Part shown: positions 23,423 to 31,352 of the stretch, in pieces
Numbering within the stretch: the stretch's first letter is position 1
Layout: the number at the start of each line of letters is the position of its first letter
Source of the DNA: Treponema bryantii
GTDB taxonomy: Bacteria; Spirochaetota; Spirochaetia; Treponematales; Treponemataceae
Direction: 5' to 3'
DNA: 64,000 bases
Assembly: GCF_036492245.1 (NCBI RefSeq)
Contig: NZ_AP025286.1
Span: 3,224,001-3,288,000 of the forward strand
Notes under the pieces: model-generated
The model's input: only the letters and a program-made list of their open reading frames with translations
The model's database searches: none
Told to the model about the DNA's origin: nothing
Made by a program: the position numbers and the translations under genes

Positions 23423-24265
23423 ATGGAACACAAAAATATTGATGTAAACAAACCTGTAGAAAATCCAAAACTGGTTGAACTCTTAGACCAAAGAAATCAT
23501 ATATCTCCACAGAACGAAGATTGGGATTCTCTTATGAATAATATTCTTCAGTATATAGCTGAAGAAGGAGTGTTTCTTGCAGTAACACAGTTTGATAAAA
23601 GTAATGTTCTTAACCATGGAGACGGAACTTCAACAATACAAAAAGATACAGTCATTCAGTTTGAATCTCTTTCGACCAATGATGGAGAAACTTATTTCCC
23701 GATTTATACTGATTGGAAAAACCTTAGAGAAAATCCTAATCACAGTACTGGTGAAATAGAAACAATGATTTTGACATTTGAGGATGTTTATACATTTTCA
23801 AAGAGAAATACTGGAGCAGTATTAAACCCTTTCAGCCATAACCTACTTTTGAATAACTCTCTTTTAGAAAATATGAAAAAAGTTCTTGACGAAAGAAATA
23901 ACAGCCACAGAGCTCAAATTGAAATTAAAAGTGACACGAGAGTAATGCTTGGTGAGCCAAAAGATTATCCGATAACATTAGTTGAAGCAATTAAGAATTA
24001 TGCAAAAACAAACAAGAATATCAAAACAATTTATCTTAAGCTGATGGTTATGGAAGGAAAACAAAGTTTCCTTTTAATTGTTGATTTTAAGGGTGATAGA
24101 AATACAATTTTTGATCAACTTTTTAAGGTTGCTCAGCCATATATTCCTAAAGAAATGTTCCTTTATGTAGTTCCATATTCAGAGGAGTTTGGTAAAAATG
24201 CGGCAGATAATAAACCTTTCTATAAATTAGAAAAAACTGGATTCTTGGGATTTTTAAGGAAATAA
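23423..24265 (+). CDS. SseB-like protein (cassette 24)
   Basis: 280 residues from ATG 23423 (AGGAG upstream). The N-terminal half (VFLAVTQFDKSN, TYFPIYTDWKNLRENP, TFEDVYTF, GAVLNPFSHNLLLNNSLL) matches the SseB N-terminal domain, and the C-terminal half (VMLGEPKDYPITLVEAIKNY, later FLLIVDFKGDRNTIFDQLF) its C-terminal domain. The name comes from enhanced serine sensitivity in E. coli; the molecular role is unknown. Cytoplasmic. Confidence 0.87.
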   Translation: MEHKNIDVNKPVENPKLVELLDQRNHISPQNEDWDSLMNNILQYIAEEGVFLAVTQFDKSNVLNHGDGTSTIQKDTVIQFESLSTNDGETYFPIYTDWKNLRENPNHSTGEIETMILTFEDVYTFSKRNTGAVLNPFSHNLLLNNSLLENMKKVLDERNNSHRAQIEIKSDTRVMLGEPKDYPITLVEAIKNYAKTNKNIKTIYLKLMVMEGKQSFLLIVDFKGDRNTIFDQLFKVAQPYIPKEMFLYVVPYSEEFGKNAADNKPFYKLEKTGFLGFLRK

Positions 24266-24296
24266 TTCTGATATAATGATTCTAAGAAATAAAAGA

Positions 24297-24359
24297 GCAT
24301 AACAAAGGTTCGTAGCCGACAGGCAGTCAAGCTGCCTGCGGTACAACCAGTTGTTATGC
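24297..24359 (+). other. attC site 24, closes cassette 24 (23383-24353)
   Basis: R'' GCATAAC, R' GTTATGC, stem CAGGCAG/CTGCCTG, loop TCAAG. The next leader hairpin is 24363-24378 (CACCC/GGGTG). Confidence 0.93.
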
Positions 24360-24401
24360 TGACACCCGCACTGGGGTGCTTAGTAAGAAAAGGGAGAAAA
24401 A

Positions 24402-25124
24402 ATGTTAATTGGAAGAATTTTGCTTGCACTTGCTGCAATTTTCGTAATTTTATTTTTTGTATTTTTTATAGTCGCAATTGTAAGAATTATAAAAAAGAAG
24501 ACAGCAAAGAAGTATTTCTTAATATCCATTGCAAGTATATTTGCTTGTTTTGTATCCTTTTATTTGTGCATAACAATCCCAGAACAAGCGTATCAGGACG
24601 ACTGTGATGTAGTAAGGCTTCAGCATCTTATTTATTATGGAAACTTAATCGAAGAATATAAATCAAAAGTTGGAAAATATCCATTTGAAGGAGAAAAACA
24701 ACAAGTTTATGCTTTTGTATACAACAATACACAAAAGTATTATTGCGATGATACAAATCCATATCCTCATATACAAAAAACACCTAAAGAATTCTTTTCT
24801 GAATTGGAAAAAGGCTTAGGTCGTTAAATCGATCAATTATTTGATCCACAATATGTTCCAAGTGATAGACCTGTTTTTTATATCTACATGATTGATGGAA
24901 ATCAATATTTCTTTGCTGTACATCTTTCTAAAAAATATTCATTTTCAAAAAAAGTAGATACCAAATATTATAAAACTGAAATTTCAAATATTCGCGATGA
25001 AGAATATCAGGTTTATGAAATGGAAGAATTGGAAAAAAATGAAGAGTTTAAAGAAGCCACAAGTAAAGATTTTGCCGGATATTTTGAAGTAAGAAAAAAT
25101 CAACATATACGAGATTATGAATAA
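24402..25124 (+). pseudogene. Membrane protein gene split by an in-frame TAA (cassette 25)
   Basis: The frame from ATG 24402 (GGGAGAAAAA upstream) reads 141 residues with two membrane segments (about 4-28 and 38-60) and a periplasmic part, then meets TAA at 24825-24827. The same frame continues without any other stop (IDQLFDPQYVPSDRPVFYIY, MIDGNQYFFAVHLSKKYSF) to 25122-25124. One base change would restore a 240-residue protein. Either a nonsense mutation or a readthrough site; the second part could be restarted at ATG 24888. Confidence 0.75.
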
Positions 25125-25127
25125 ATA

Positions 25128-25190
25128 GCATAACAAAGGTTCGTAGCCGACAGCGGGTCGAGCCCGCTGCGGTACAACCAGTTGTTATGG
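25128..25190 (+). other. attC site 25, closes cassette 25 (24354-25184)
   Basis: R'' GCATAAC, R' GTTATGG, stem CAGCGGG/CCCGCTG, loop TCGAG. The next leader hairpin is 25194-25208 (CAGGCC/GGCCTG). Confidence 0.93.
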
Positions 25191-25223
25191 CGACAGGCCA
25201 CTGGCCTGCTTTTTTAGGAAGAA

Positions 25224-25703
25224 ATGAAAATTATTGGAGATAAAGATTTACAGGGATTATGGGACATAATTGAGAATAAATATTGTTTCGGCCCTTGTTG
25301 TACTCAAAAAAGGTATAATTGGATAACGCTTCCAATTCCGAATAAAAAGTATTCAGTAAAAGAAATCTGGTCAAAGAATAATGAAAAACTTATAAATTCT
25401 TTTTTCGAAGAACTCACAGAAGATAAGTTATTTGCATTAGACTGGCAACATGATGGATTTACTTTTTCACCAAAAGAATATGATACAATAAATTTTGAAT
25501 ACTTTGATGAAATAAGGGGATGTAATGTATATTTTCCAACATATTATCCTAATGGAGATTATTATTTCTTCTTCGATAAAAATTTTGAAATTGGATTATT
25601 CGGGCATCCTTGGTTGAAAGAAGTATTTGTTCTTGGCGAAAAATTAATTCAGAAGTTTGATTCAAACAAAAATAATTTGAGAATAGTAGAAATAAAAGAA
25701 TAA
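25224..25703 (+). CDS. DUF2716 protein (cassette 26)
   Basis: 159 residues. LFALDWQHDGFTFSPKEYD, VYFPTYYPNGDYYFFFDKNF and the end piece EIGLFGHPWLKEVFVLGEKL are the DUF2716 signatures. Members often sit beside polymorphic toxins and are candidate immunity proteins. Soluble. ATG 25224 follows TTAGGAAGAA. A full 3' element follows. Confidence 0.85.
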   Translation: MKIIGDKDLQGLWDIIENKYCFGPCCTQKRYNWITLPIPNKKYSVKEIWSKNNEKLINSFFEELTEDKLFALDWQHDGFTFSPKEYDTINFEYFDEIRGCNVYFPTYYPNGDYYFFFDKNFEIGLFGHPWLKEVFVLGEKLIQKFDSNKNNLRIVEIKE

Positions 25704-25711
25704 ATTGACAA

Positions 25712-25914
25712 AAGAATATTTAAGAAAGCAAGTCAAGCTTGCTTTCTTAAATAAGAATAAAACTTTAGGGTTTGGACGAAGAAGTGATAGTACGCGGCTT
25801 TACGCCGCTTAGGAAAAGTATAATAATAGAAGCATACGCTTCAAATGGTTATACAGAATTTTCATAACGAAAAAAGTATTTTTGAAATCCAATTCTGTAT
25901 AAGAAATATAATTG
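25712..25914 (+). repeat. Cassette 3' element, full copy (type A)
   Basis: Hairpin 1 TTTAAGAAAGCAAG around TCAAG, hairpin 2 GCGGC/GCCGC, hairpin 3 GAAGCATACGCTTC and hairpin 4 ACAGAATT/AATTCTGT. Confidence 0.75.
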
Positions 25915-25977
25915 CCATAACAAAGGTTCGTAGCCGACAGCGGGTAAAGCCCGCTGCGGTACAACCAGTTGTTATGG
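25915..25977 (+). other. attC site 26, closes cassette 26 (25185-25971)
   Basis: R'' CCATAAC, R' GTTATGG, stem CAGCGGG/CCCGCTG with loop TAAAG, the only copy with A in the second loop position. The next leader hairpin is 25981-25995 (CAGGCC/GGCCTG). Confidence 0.92.
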
Positions 25978-26018
25978 CGACAGGCCACTGGCCTGCTTTT
26001 TTAGGAAATTAAAAAGTA

Positions 26019-26732
26019 ATGAAAATAATATTTTATATTTTTGCAGTTCTTTTTATTCTCATCATTTTTCTTGTAGTATATAAATTAATTTCCAGAGAAC
26101 TTAAAAAAAATTCTGAAATCCAAAAAAAGATATTAAATGAATGTAAAACCGAAGAAGAATGTAATACCGCATTAAAAAACTTAAAAAGAAGAAACATAAG
26201 AAAGGTGATTATTATTACATTAGCTTTTTATGTTGGTATTCCTATTATTTGCTTTCCTTGTTTATTAGTAATAAGAAAGATTTCCGTTTCTAATAGAAAT
26301 CAAATCGTTACTTCACAAGAATATATAAAAAAATATTCTTATAAAGAAGAGTGGTTTCTTTCCGACACAGTCGGAGGAAATTCTATATATGAAATTAAAA
26401 TAAAAACTTCTTCAAAAAATGAGAATACTACGACTGATGAAATACAAGCAGAATTATTTCATACAATTACGCCATTTTCTCAATCCATTTGTACAGATAT
26501 AACCCTAAAGCTGACAAATAATAAAAAGTATGTTTTTTCATTTACAGATGCCTGGAATAATAAAGCATTTGGCTGGATAAAATTTGGTTCAAAAGAAATT
26601 GAATTATATTTAGACTGTAATGAGTTTGATGAAACAGGAAAAAACTTTGCACGACTATACGGAGAAACAATAAAACTCCATGAAACGACAAATGATAAAG
26701 ATTTTCTGAAGAATGCATTAGAAGAAAAATAA
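26019..26732 (+). CDS. Hypothetical membrane protein (cassette 27)
   Basis: 237 residues with membrane segments at about 2-22 and 67-88, a short charged cytoplasmic loop between them and a soluble C-terminal domain facing the periplasm by the usual topology. No family recognised. ATG 26019, weak Shine-Dalgarno (TAGGAAATT). Confidence 0.7.
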   Translation: MKIIFYIFAVLFILIIFLVVYKLISRELKKNSEIQKKILNECKTEEECNTALKNLKRRNIRKVIIITLAFYVGIPIICFPCLLVIRKISVSNRNQIVTSQEYIKKYSYKEEWFLSDTVGGNSIYEIKIKTSSKNENTTTDEIQAELFHTITPFSQSICTDITLKLTNNKKYVFSFTDAWNNKAFGWIKFGSKEIELYLDCNEFDETGKNFARLYGETIKLHETTNDKDFLKNALEEK

Positions 26733-26737
26733 AAAGG

Positions 26738-26930
26738 GAATATTTAAGAAAGCAAGTCGAGCTTGCTTTCTTAAATGAAATTGAACTTTAGGGTTTACGC
26801 GAGGAAGCGGTAGTACGCGGCTTAAGAAAAGTATAATAATAGAAGCATACGCTTCAAATGGTTGTACAGAATTTTTCATAAAGAAAAAAAAGTATTTATG
26901 GAATCTAATTCTGTATAAGAAATATAATTG
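26738..26930 (+). repeat. Cassette 3' element, copy with hairpin 2 damaged (type A)
   Basis: Hairpin 1 with TCGAG, hairpin 3 GAAGCATACGCTTC and hairpin 4 ACAGAATT/AATTCTGT are intact. Hairpin 2 has lost its right arm (ACGCGGCTTAAG in place of ACGCGGCTTTACGCCGCTTAGG), the clearest stem loss among full-length copies. Confidence 0.7.
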
Positions 26931-26993
26931 CCATAACAAAGGTTCGTAGCCGACAGCGGGTCGAGCCCGCTGCGATACAACCAGTTGTTACAC
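26931..26993 (+). other. attC site 27, closes cassette 27 (25972-26987)
   Basis: R'' CCATAAC, R' GTTACAC, stem CAGCGGG/CCCGCTG, loop TCGAG, with the CTGCGATAC variant otherwise seen only in attC 12. The next leader hairpin is 26997-27012 (CGCCC/GGGCG). Confidence 0.92.
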
Positions 26994-27030
26994 GGACGCC
27001 CGCACTGGGGCGCTTGGAGAAAAAAGAAAA

Positions 27031-27654
27031 ATGAAAGTTATATTAAAGATATTAAAATATGTATTCATAATTCTTTTTTCTTTAATTCTTATACTTTATG
27101 TTAGCTTAAATATTTATGTAAAATCAAAAGAAGTCAAAGTAGATAAAAATGAATTATTAAGATCGTCAACAATTTCTTTATCAGAAGAACAGATAAAAAT
27201 TGCAAGTATTGTTTTAAATGGAAATAGTAATCCAGAATTTCATAATTATATCTTTTTAATAAATGATGCATTTTCAAAAAGAAATTATGTTGCTCTTGCA
27301 ACAGCTTTTAGTTATATCGGAGAGCATGACAATGATAATTTTCGGAAAAGCACAAGTAATGAAAGACGTATAATAGAACTTGCTACTAAAAGGTTCATCA
27401 TGAAAAAAATTGATTATGTACCCTGTTATAATTATATATTTTCTAAATACTATTTTGGAAACAATATGTATGGTCTTTCAGATGCTTCAATTTTTTATTT
27501 TTCAAAACAATATACAGAATTAACAGACAAGGAATTTATTAGTCTGTGTTTATTACTCCATAATCCAACTTACTATGATTTTAGAAATGAAAATAATAGA
27601 AAACGATGTGAAGAAGAACTAAATAGAATTTATTTGCTTTATCGAAAAGAATAA
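27031..27654 (+). CDS. Membrane-anchored GT51-like protein, second copy (cassette 28)
   Basis: Identical to the 207-residue protein of 12345-12968: N-terminal anchor, then a truncated domain with the YYFGNNMYGLSDAS and LTDKEFISLCLLLHNP wording of peptidoglycan glycosyltransferases. Two intact identical copies plus one frameshifted homologue make this the most repeated cassette gene in the window. Confidence 0.72.
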   Translation: MKVILKILKYVFIILFSLILILYVSLNIYVKSKEVKVDKNELLRSSTISLSEEQIKIASIVLNGNSNPEFHNYIFLINDAFSKRNYVALATAFSYIGEHDNDNFRKSTSNERRIIELATKRFIMKKIDYVPCYNYIFSKYYFGNNMYGLSDASIFYFSKQYTELTDKEFISLCLLLHNPTYYDFRNENNRKRCEEELNRIYLLYRKE

Positions 27655-27657
27655 AAA

Positions 27658-27931
27658 GAATATATTTTAATCGAGTCAAGCTCGATTAAAATATAAAATT
27701 GAACTTTTGGGCTTGGGCGAAGAAGCGATTAAATAAATTGGAAAATAATAGAAAGCAAGTCGAGCTTGCTTTCTATTATTTATTTTACTTTAGGGCGACA
27801 TAAGATAGCAGTAGTACGCGACTTTCGTCGCTTAGGATTGTTCATAAAAAATTAGAAGCGTTGCTTCTATAAATAAACAATATTTTTTTTATGAAAAATA
27901 AATAAGAAAGTATTGTTTAAGAAATAAATTC
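27658..27931 (+). repeat. Two tandem cassette 3' elements (copy of 12972-13245)
   Basis: A truncated first element (hairpin 1 ATCGAG-TCAAG-CTCGAT) and a full type B element (hairpin 2 GCGAC/GTCGC), identical to those in the other copy of this cassette. Confidence 0.73.
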
Positions 27932-27994
27932 GTGTAACATAGGTTCGTAGCCGACAGCGGGTCGAGCCCGCTGCGGTACAACCAGTTGTTATAC
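27932..27994 (+). other. attC site 28, closes cassette 28 (26988-27988)
   Basis: R'' GTGTAAC with the ATAGG variant, R' GTTATAC, stem CAGCGGG/CCCGCTG, loop TCGAG; same as attC 13. The next leader hairpin is 27998-28012 (CAGCCC/GGGCTG). Confidence 0.92.
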
Positions 27995-28030
27995 GCACAG
28001 CCCACTGGGCTGGATAAAAAGGAAGGAAAA

Positions 28031-28885
28031 ATGAAATTAAAAAATGTTTTAACAATCTTTTGTTTAAGTATTGTTTTTATAGGATGTAATTCAAAAGAAA
28101 TTGATGAATTAATGAAAAAAAATGAATCAATAGAAAAAGAAAATAAAAAATTATCTAATTCTATACAAAAACTGGAAACAGAAAATCGTAAACTTAAGGA
28201 AAAAAAGGATGAAAAAAATCAATTTGGTTCACCAGAATTTGTATATGATTTTAAAATAAATACAATTATAGAATCAATTTTTAAGGATTTTCATTATGAA
28301 TTTCCTGAAATAATAAATTTAGACAATGTAAAAAAATATACTTATGATGTTTCTAAATTTTCAGAAGAAGAAAAAAAGTTTTATGATTATGAAACTTATT
28401 CAACTATGCCAATAGACAATATTTCAGAATATAACTCTTCTTATTTTGATCAAAATAAATATGTAAAACTTACGGATTATGATATTGTAGAAAATTGTTT
28501 AAAAGAAAAAAAACAGAAATTAAATAGAAAACCTTTGGATAAAATTGAAGAAAATAAAATTCGCGAAATTCTAATTGGTTTTTACTCCTTTCTTGGACAA
28601 AAAAGTTTTAATACTTTATTAGATACATATTTCATTACAGATATTAATAGAGAAAAATATTTGGAATCTTTTTTAATTGATTATAGTGATTTGAAATATC
28701 AAAATGCCCCCTTTGAAATTTACATAAATACTTTTTTCAATGATGATATCGACAAATATGAAAAAGATACTATTTTAGTTGAACTAATGTATTCGCATCC
28801 AATTAATTATGTGAGTTTTGCCATAAAAGAAATTGAAGGAAAGTATAAGATTGTCAAATATATTGGAATTTATGATGAAGAATAA
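28031..28885 (+). CDS. Coiled-coil lipoprotein, short paralogue (cassette 29)
   Basis: 284 residues from ATG 28031 (GGAAGGAAAA upstream). Lipobox VFIGC, Cys about residue 19; a coiled coil at about 22-65; then a soluble domain (INTIIESIFKDFHYEFPEII; later FEIYINTFFNDDIDKYEKDT). Clearly homologous to the cassette 33 protein (31353-32393) but lacks about 55 residues in the middle, an in-frame deletion. Family unknown. Confidence 0.78.
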   Translation: MKLKNVLTIFCLSIVFIGCNSKEIDELMKKNESIEKENKKLSNSIQKLETENRKLKEKKDEKNQFGSPEFVYDFKINTIIESIFKDFHYEFPEIINLDNVKKYTYDVSKFSEEEKKFYDYETYSTMPIDNISEYNSSYFDQNKYVKLTDYDIVENCLKEKKQKLNRKPLDKIEENKIREILIGFYSFLGQKSFNTLLDTYFITDINREKYLESFLIDYSDLKYQNAPFEIYINTFFNDDIDKYEKDTILVELMYSHPINYVSFAIKEIEGKYKIVKYIGIYDEE

Positions 28886-28906
28886 CTTCATATATATTAA
28901 ATAAAC

Positions 28907-28971
28907 GTATAACATGCACTTCAAATCGGATGTCGGGTCAAGCCCGCCACCGTTTAAGCGCGTAGTTATGA
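28907..28971 (+). other. attC site 29, second attC family, closes cassette 29 (27989-28965)
   Basis: 65 bp, nearly the same as attC 7 (GCACTTCAAATCGG, loop TCAAG, CCGTTTAAGCGCG). R'' GTATAAC, R' GTTATGA. The next leader hairpin is 28975-28990 (CAGGC/GCCTG). Confidence 0.88.
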
Positions 28972-29009
28972 CGACAGGCGCACTGGCCTGCCCTTTTTAG
29001 AAAAAATAT

Positions 29010-29630
29010 ATGAAAAAACTTTTTATAATATTATTAATTGGGTTTTTGAATATTAATCTTTTCGCTCAGGAATTTCCGTTTCCACCGGAATTAAAATGGT
29101 GGATATCAGAAATTCAATCAATTGATAAAAATGCAAAAATCGAAAACTTTAAGTTTTCAGAAGAACATTCCATTCTTAATCAGGATTCACCAATATCATA
29201 TAAAAACCGTTTATATCCAGTATTAAAAAAATGGAATTACTTTGGAAACGAATTTGCATATTTTGATATCTATGCTTCTCTTGAAAAGAATAAAAGTGGC
29301 AAATATTCAATTTATGGAGAACCTGACTCAGCTTTCGGAATATTTGATAAAAATGAAAATTTACTTTTCATAGATTTTTTCGGGAGTTCAAAAGGAATAG
29401 ATTCATTTTGCTGGGTAAGAGACAACAGAATTATTGCGGTTGGTAGAGATATAATAAATTCATATGAAGATGGATTGTCTGATATTGATTTTATAATCTA
29501 TGATTATTACTTAAAAAATGACGGGGAAATTATAGTTAAAGAATATACCTATAATATAAAATCAGTAAATATGGCTAAAATAAAATTAAGGTGGGTTGAA
29601 CAAAGAACCGATTACTTTGAAATTAATTAA
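29010..29630 (+). CDS. Hypothetical exported protein (cassette 30)
   Basis: 206 residues, signal peptide about 1-19 (ILLIGFLNINLFAQ). The mature part is beta-rich with alternating aromatic residues and no recognised domain. The Shine-Dalgarno is weak (TTTAGAAAA). A full 3' element follows. Confidence 0.72.
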   Translation: MKKLFIILLIGFLNINLFAQEFPFPPELKWWISEIQSIDKNAKIENFKFSEEHSILNQDSPISYKNRLYPVLKKWNYFGNEFAYFDIYASLEKNKSGKYSIYGEPDSAFGIFDKNENLLFIDFFGSSKGIDSFCWVRDNRIIAVGRDIINSYEDGLSDIDFIIYDYYLKNDGEIIVKEYTYNIKSVNMAKIKLRWVEQRTDYFEIN

Positions 29631-29636
29631 CATGGT

Positions 29637-29833
29637 ATATTTTTTAATCGAGTCAAGCTCGATTAAAAAATAAAATTAAACTTTAGGGCTTGGACGAAGA
29701 AGCGATAGTACGCGGCTTTACGCCGCTTAGGAAAAGTATAATAATAGAGGCATACGCTTCTAATGGTTGTACAGAATCTTCATAAAGAAAAAATGATTTA
29801 AGAAATCTGATTCTGTATAAGAAATATAATTTG
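29637..29833 (+). repeat. Cassette 3' element, full copy (type A)
   Basis: Hairpin 1 TTTTTTAATCGAG around TCAAG, hairpin 2 GCGGC/GCCGC, hairpin 3 GAGGCATACGCTTC (one G-T pair) and hairpin 4 ACAGAATC/GATTCTGT. Confidence 0.74.
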
Positions 29834-29896
29834 TCATAACAAAGGTTCGTAGCCGACAGGCTGTCAAGCAGCCTGCGGTACAACCAGTTGTTATGT
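29834..29896 (+). other. attC site 30, closes cassette 30 (28966-29890)
   Basis: R'' TCATAAC, R' GTTATGT, stem CAGGCTG/CAGCCTG with loop TCAAG: against CAGGCAG/CTGCCTG elsewhere, both sides of one pair have changed. The next leader hairpin is 29900-29915 (CGCCC/GGGCG). Confidence 0.93.
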
Positions 29897-29928
29897 GGAC
29901 GCCCGCACTGGGGCGCATTTGGAGAATG

Positions 29929-30558
29929 ATGAAAAGAAAAATTCTTATAATTATATTTTTTCTAGGAGTTAATACTATGTTTTGGGGTAATGATTTAGGA
30001 AATTGGAAGGAATATGAATCCTTAAATAAAAAAACATTGTTCGGTAATGAAGAATATTGGAAAAAATATAATGGAATATCGGCTACCTTGGCAAAAGAAA
30101 TACCACAAGCTTTCCTTTATGAAGTAGTTTGCTGTTATGGCTATTATGTAATAGGAAATTCTGAAAATGAAGAAATGCGACAAAAATTTCTTGAATTACC
30201 AGAAATACTAAGATATACAATGTTAATTGGTTTATATGAAGGTGAAATCAATAATGGAGGATTTGCGCAATTTTACGATAATATAGGTTATATCGTATTT
30301 GAATTACAAAAAGGTTTAAAATTTTTTGGTCTTAAAAAAAATAAAAAACTTATTGATAAATCAATATCATTAATAAAAAAAAGAATTGATATTTCGAATT
30401 ATTATGAATTATGTTCAAAAGAAGAATTACCTTTAGATGAAATTGATGATGAACTAAGTAAATTAGATGATAGATTTTATGAATATCCTGAAGACTTTAC
30501 AGAAATTATAAATTCTTATTTGGATAAAAATAGAGAACAATTAATTACGATAAAATAA
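29929..30558 (+). CDS. Exported DUF4375-like (DMP19) protein (cassette 31)
   Basis: 209 residues; ATG 29929 (GGAG upstream; ATG 29926 also possible). A hydrophobic N-terminus of about 20 residues may be a signal peptide. LPEILRYTMLIGLYEGEINN plus GGFAQFYDNIGY and the helical rest match DUF4375, in which NGGF.QFF is the hallmark. Members are often grouped with immunity-type genes. Confidence 0.8.
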   Translation: MKRKILIIIFFLGVNTMFWGNDLGNWKEYESLNKKTLFGNEEYWKKYNGISATLAKEIPQAFLYEVVCCYGYYVIGNSENEEMRQKFLELPEILRYTMLIGLYEGEINNGGFAQFYDNIGYIVFELQKGLKFFGLKKNKKLIDKSISLIKKRIDISNYYELCSKEELPLDEIDDELSKLDDRFYEYPEDFTEIINSYLDKNREQLITIK

Positions 30559-30560
30559 TC

Positions 30561-30623
30561 ACATAACAAATGTTCGTAGCCGACAGCGGATCAAGCCCGC
30601 TGCGGTACAACCAGTTGTTACAC
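30561..30623 (+). other. attC site 31, closes cassette 31 (29891-30617)
   Basis: R'' ACATAAC, R' GTTACAC, stem CAGCGGA/CCCGCTG (A-C mismatch), loop TCAAG, AAATG for AAAGG. The next leader hairpin is 30627-30642 (CGCCC/GGGCG). Confidence 0.92.
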
Positions 30624-30656
30624 GGACGCCCGCATTGGGGCGCAGGAAAGAAAACA

Positions 30657-31229
30657 ATGAAATTTAGAAGTAAAGTTTTATTAATTTTTTCTTGTTTTTT
30701 ACTTGGAATAATCTGTTTATTGTGTTTTTTTAATACAAGTTATTTTGAACCTTGGTGTCATGAAAATGAATGTTTTTTGGTTTATGGAATTACAAGCAAA
30801 GAATTAATTAGAAAAGTAAGAAGTTATTATTATTCAAATAAAGATATCTGGGTTTGGGATAAAAATGAAGAAAATGAATACTCTTTAGCCTTTAATCATT
30901 ATACACCTATAAATTGGATTCCAAGTGAAGAAATTAAAATTTTAATTAATGATAAAATTTATCACATAAGTATTCCAGAGACAGAAGTAGTAAGAATAGA
31001 AATACACGGTATTTATAATTCAAAAGTAGAAAATAGAATGGGAAAAAGATTTATATGTACTTCGAACTCTATGGGAGAGATAAATCGGCTAAATAGAAGT
31101 GAAGAAAATAATTATTTAGTAAAAGAATTTGAAAATCAATTTATTAAAGAACTCGATGTGAACTATATTTGGGAAGAGCCACCTTTAATAAATCTTTTAT
31201 TTCGAAAAATGTATATTTCTTTGCATTAA
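30657..31229 (+). CDS. Hypothetical membrane-anchored protein (cassette 32)
   Basis: 190 residues from ATG 30657; the longer frame covers attC. One N-terminal membrane segment or signal anchor (about 6-26), then a soluble part with WCHENECF, possibly a disulfide. No family recognised. Shine-Dalgarno AGGAAAG. Confidence 0.7.
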   Translation: MKFRSKVLLIFSCFLLGIICLLCFFNTSYFEPWCHENECFLVYGITSKELIRKVRSYYYSNKDIWVWDKNEENEYSLAFNHYTPINWIPSEEIKILINDKIYHISIPETEVVRIEIHGIYNSKVENRMGKRFICTSNSMGEINRLNRSEENNYLVKEFENQFIKELDVNYIWEEPPLINLLFRKMYISLH

Positions 31230-31254
31230 CTAATTTTCAGAAATATAATAAATC

Positions 31255-31317
31255 GTGTAACAAAGGTTCGTAGCCGACAGGCAGTCAAGCTGCCTGCGGT
31301 ACAACCAGTTGTTATAT
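31255..31317 (+). other. attC site 32, closes cassette 32 (30618-31311)
   Basis: R'' GTGTAAC, R' GTTATAT, stem CAGGCAG/CTGCCTG, loop TCAAG. The next leader hairpin is 31321-31335 (CAGCCC/GGGCTG). Confidence 0.93.
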
Positions 31318-31352
31318 GCACAGCCCACTGGGCTGGTTCGAAGAAGGATAAA

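Larger units (their letters stand above)
26988..27988 (+). repeat. Duplicated 1001-bp cassette, copy 2 (cassette 28)
   Basis: Same length and, as far as I could compare, same sequence as 12302-13302. The identity also reaches about 45 bp upstream into the preceding attC, stopping at the TTCG/TTCA difference. Confidence 0.92.
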
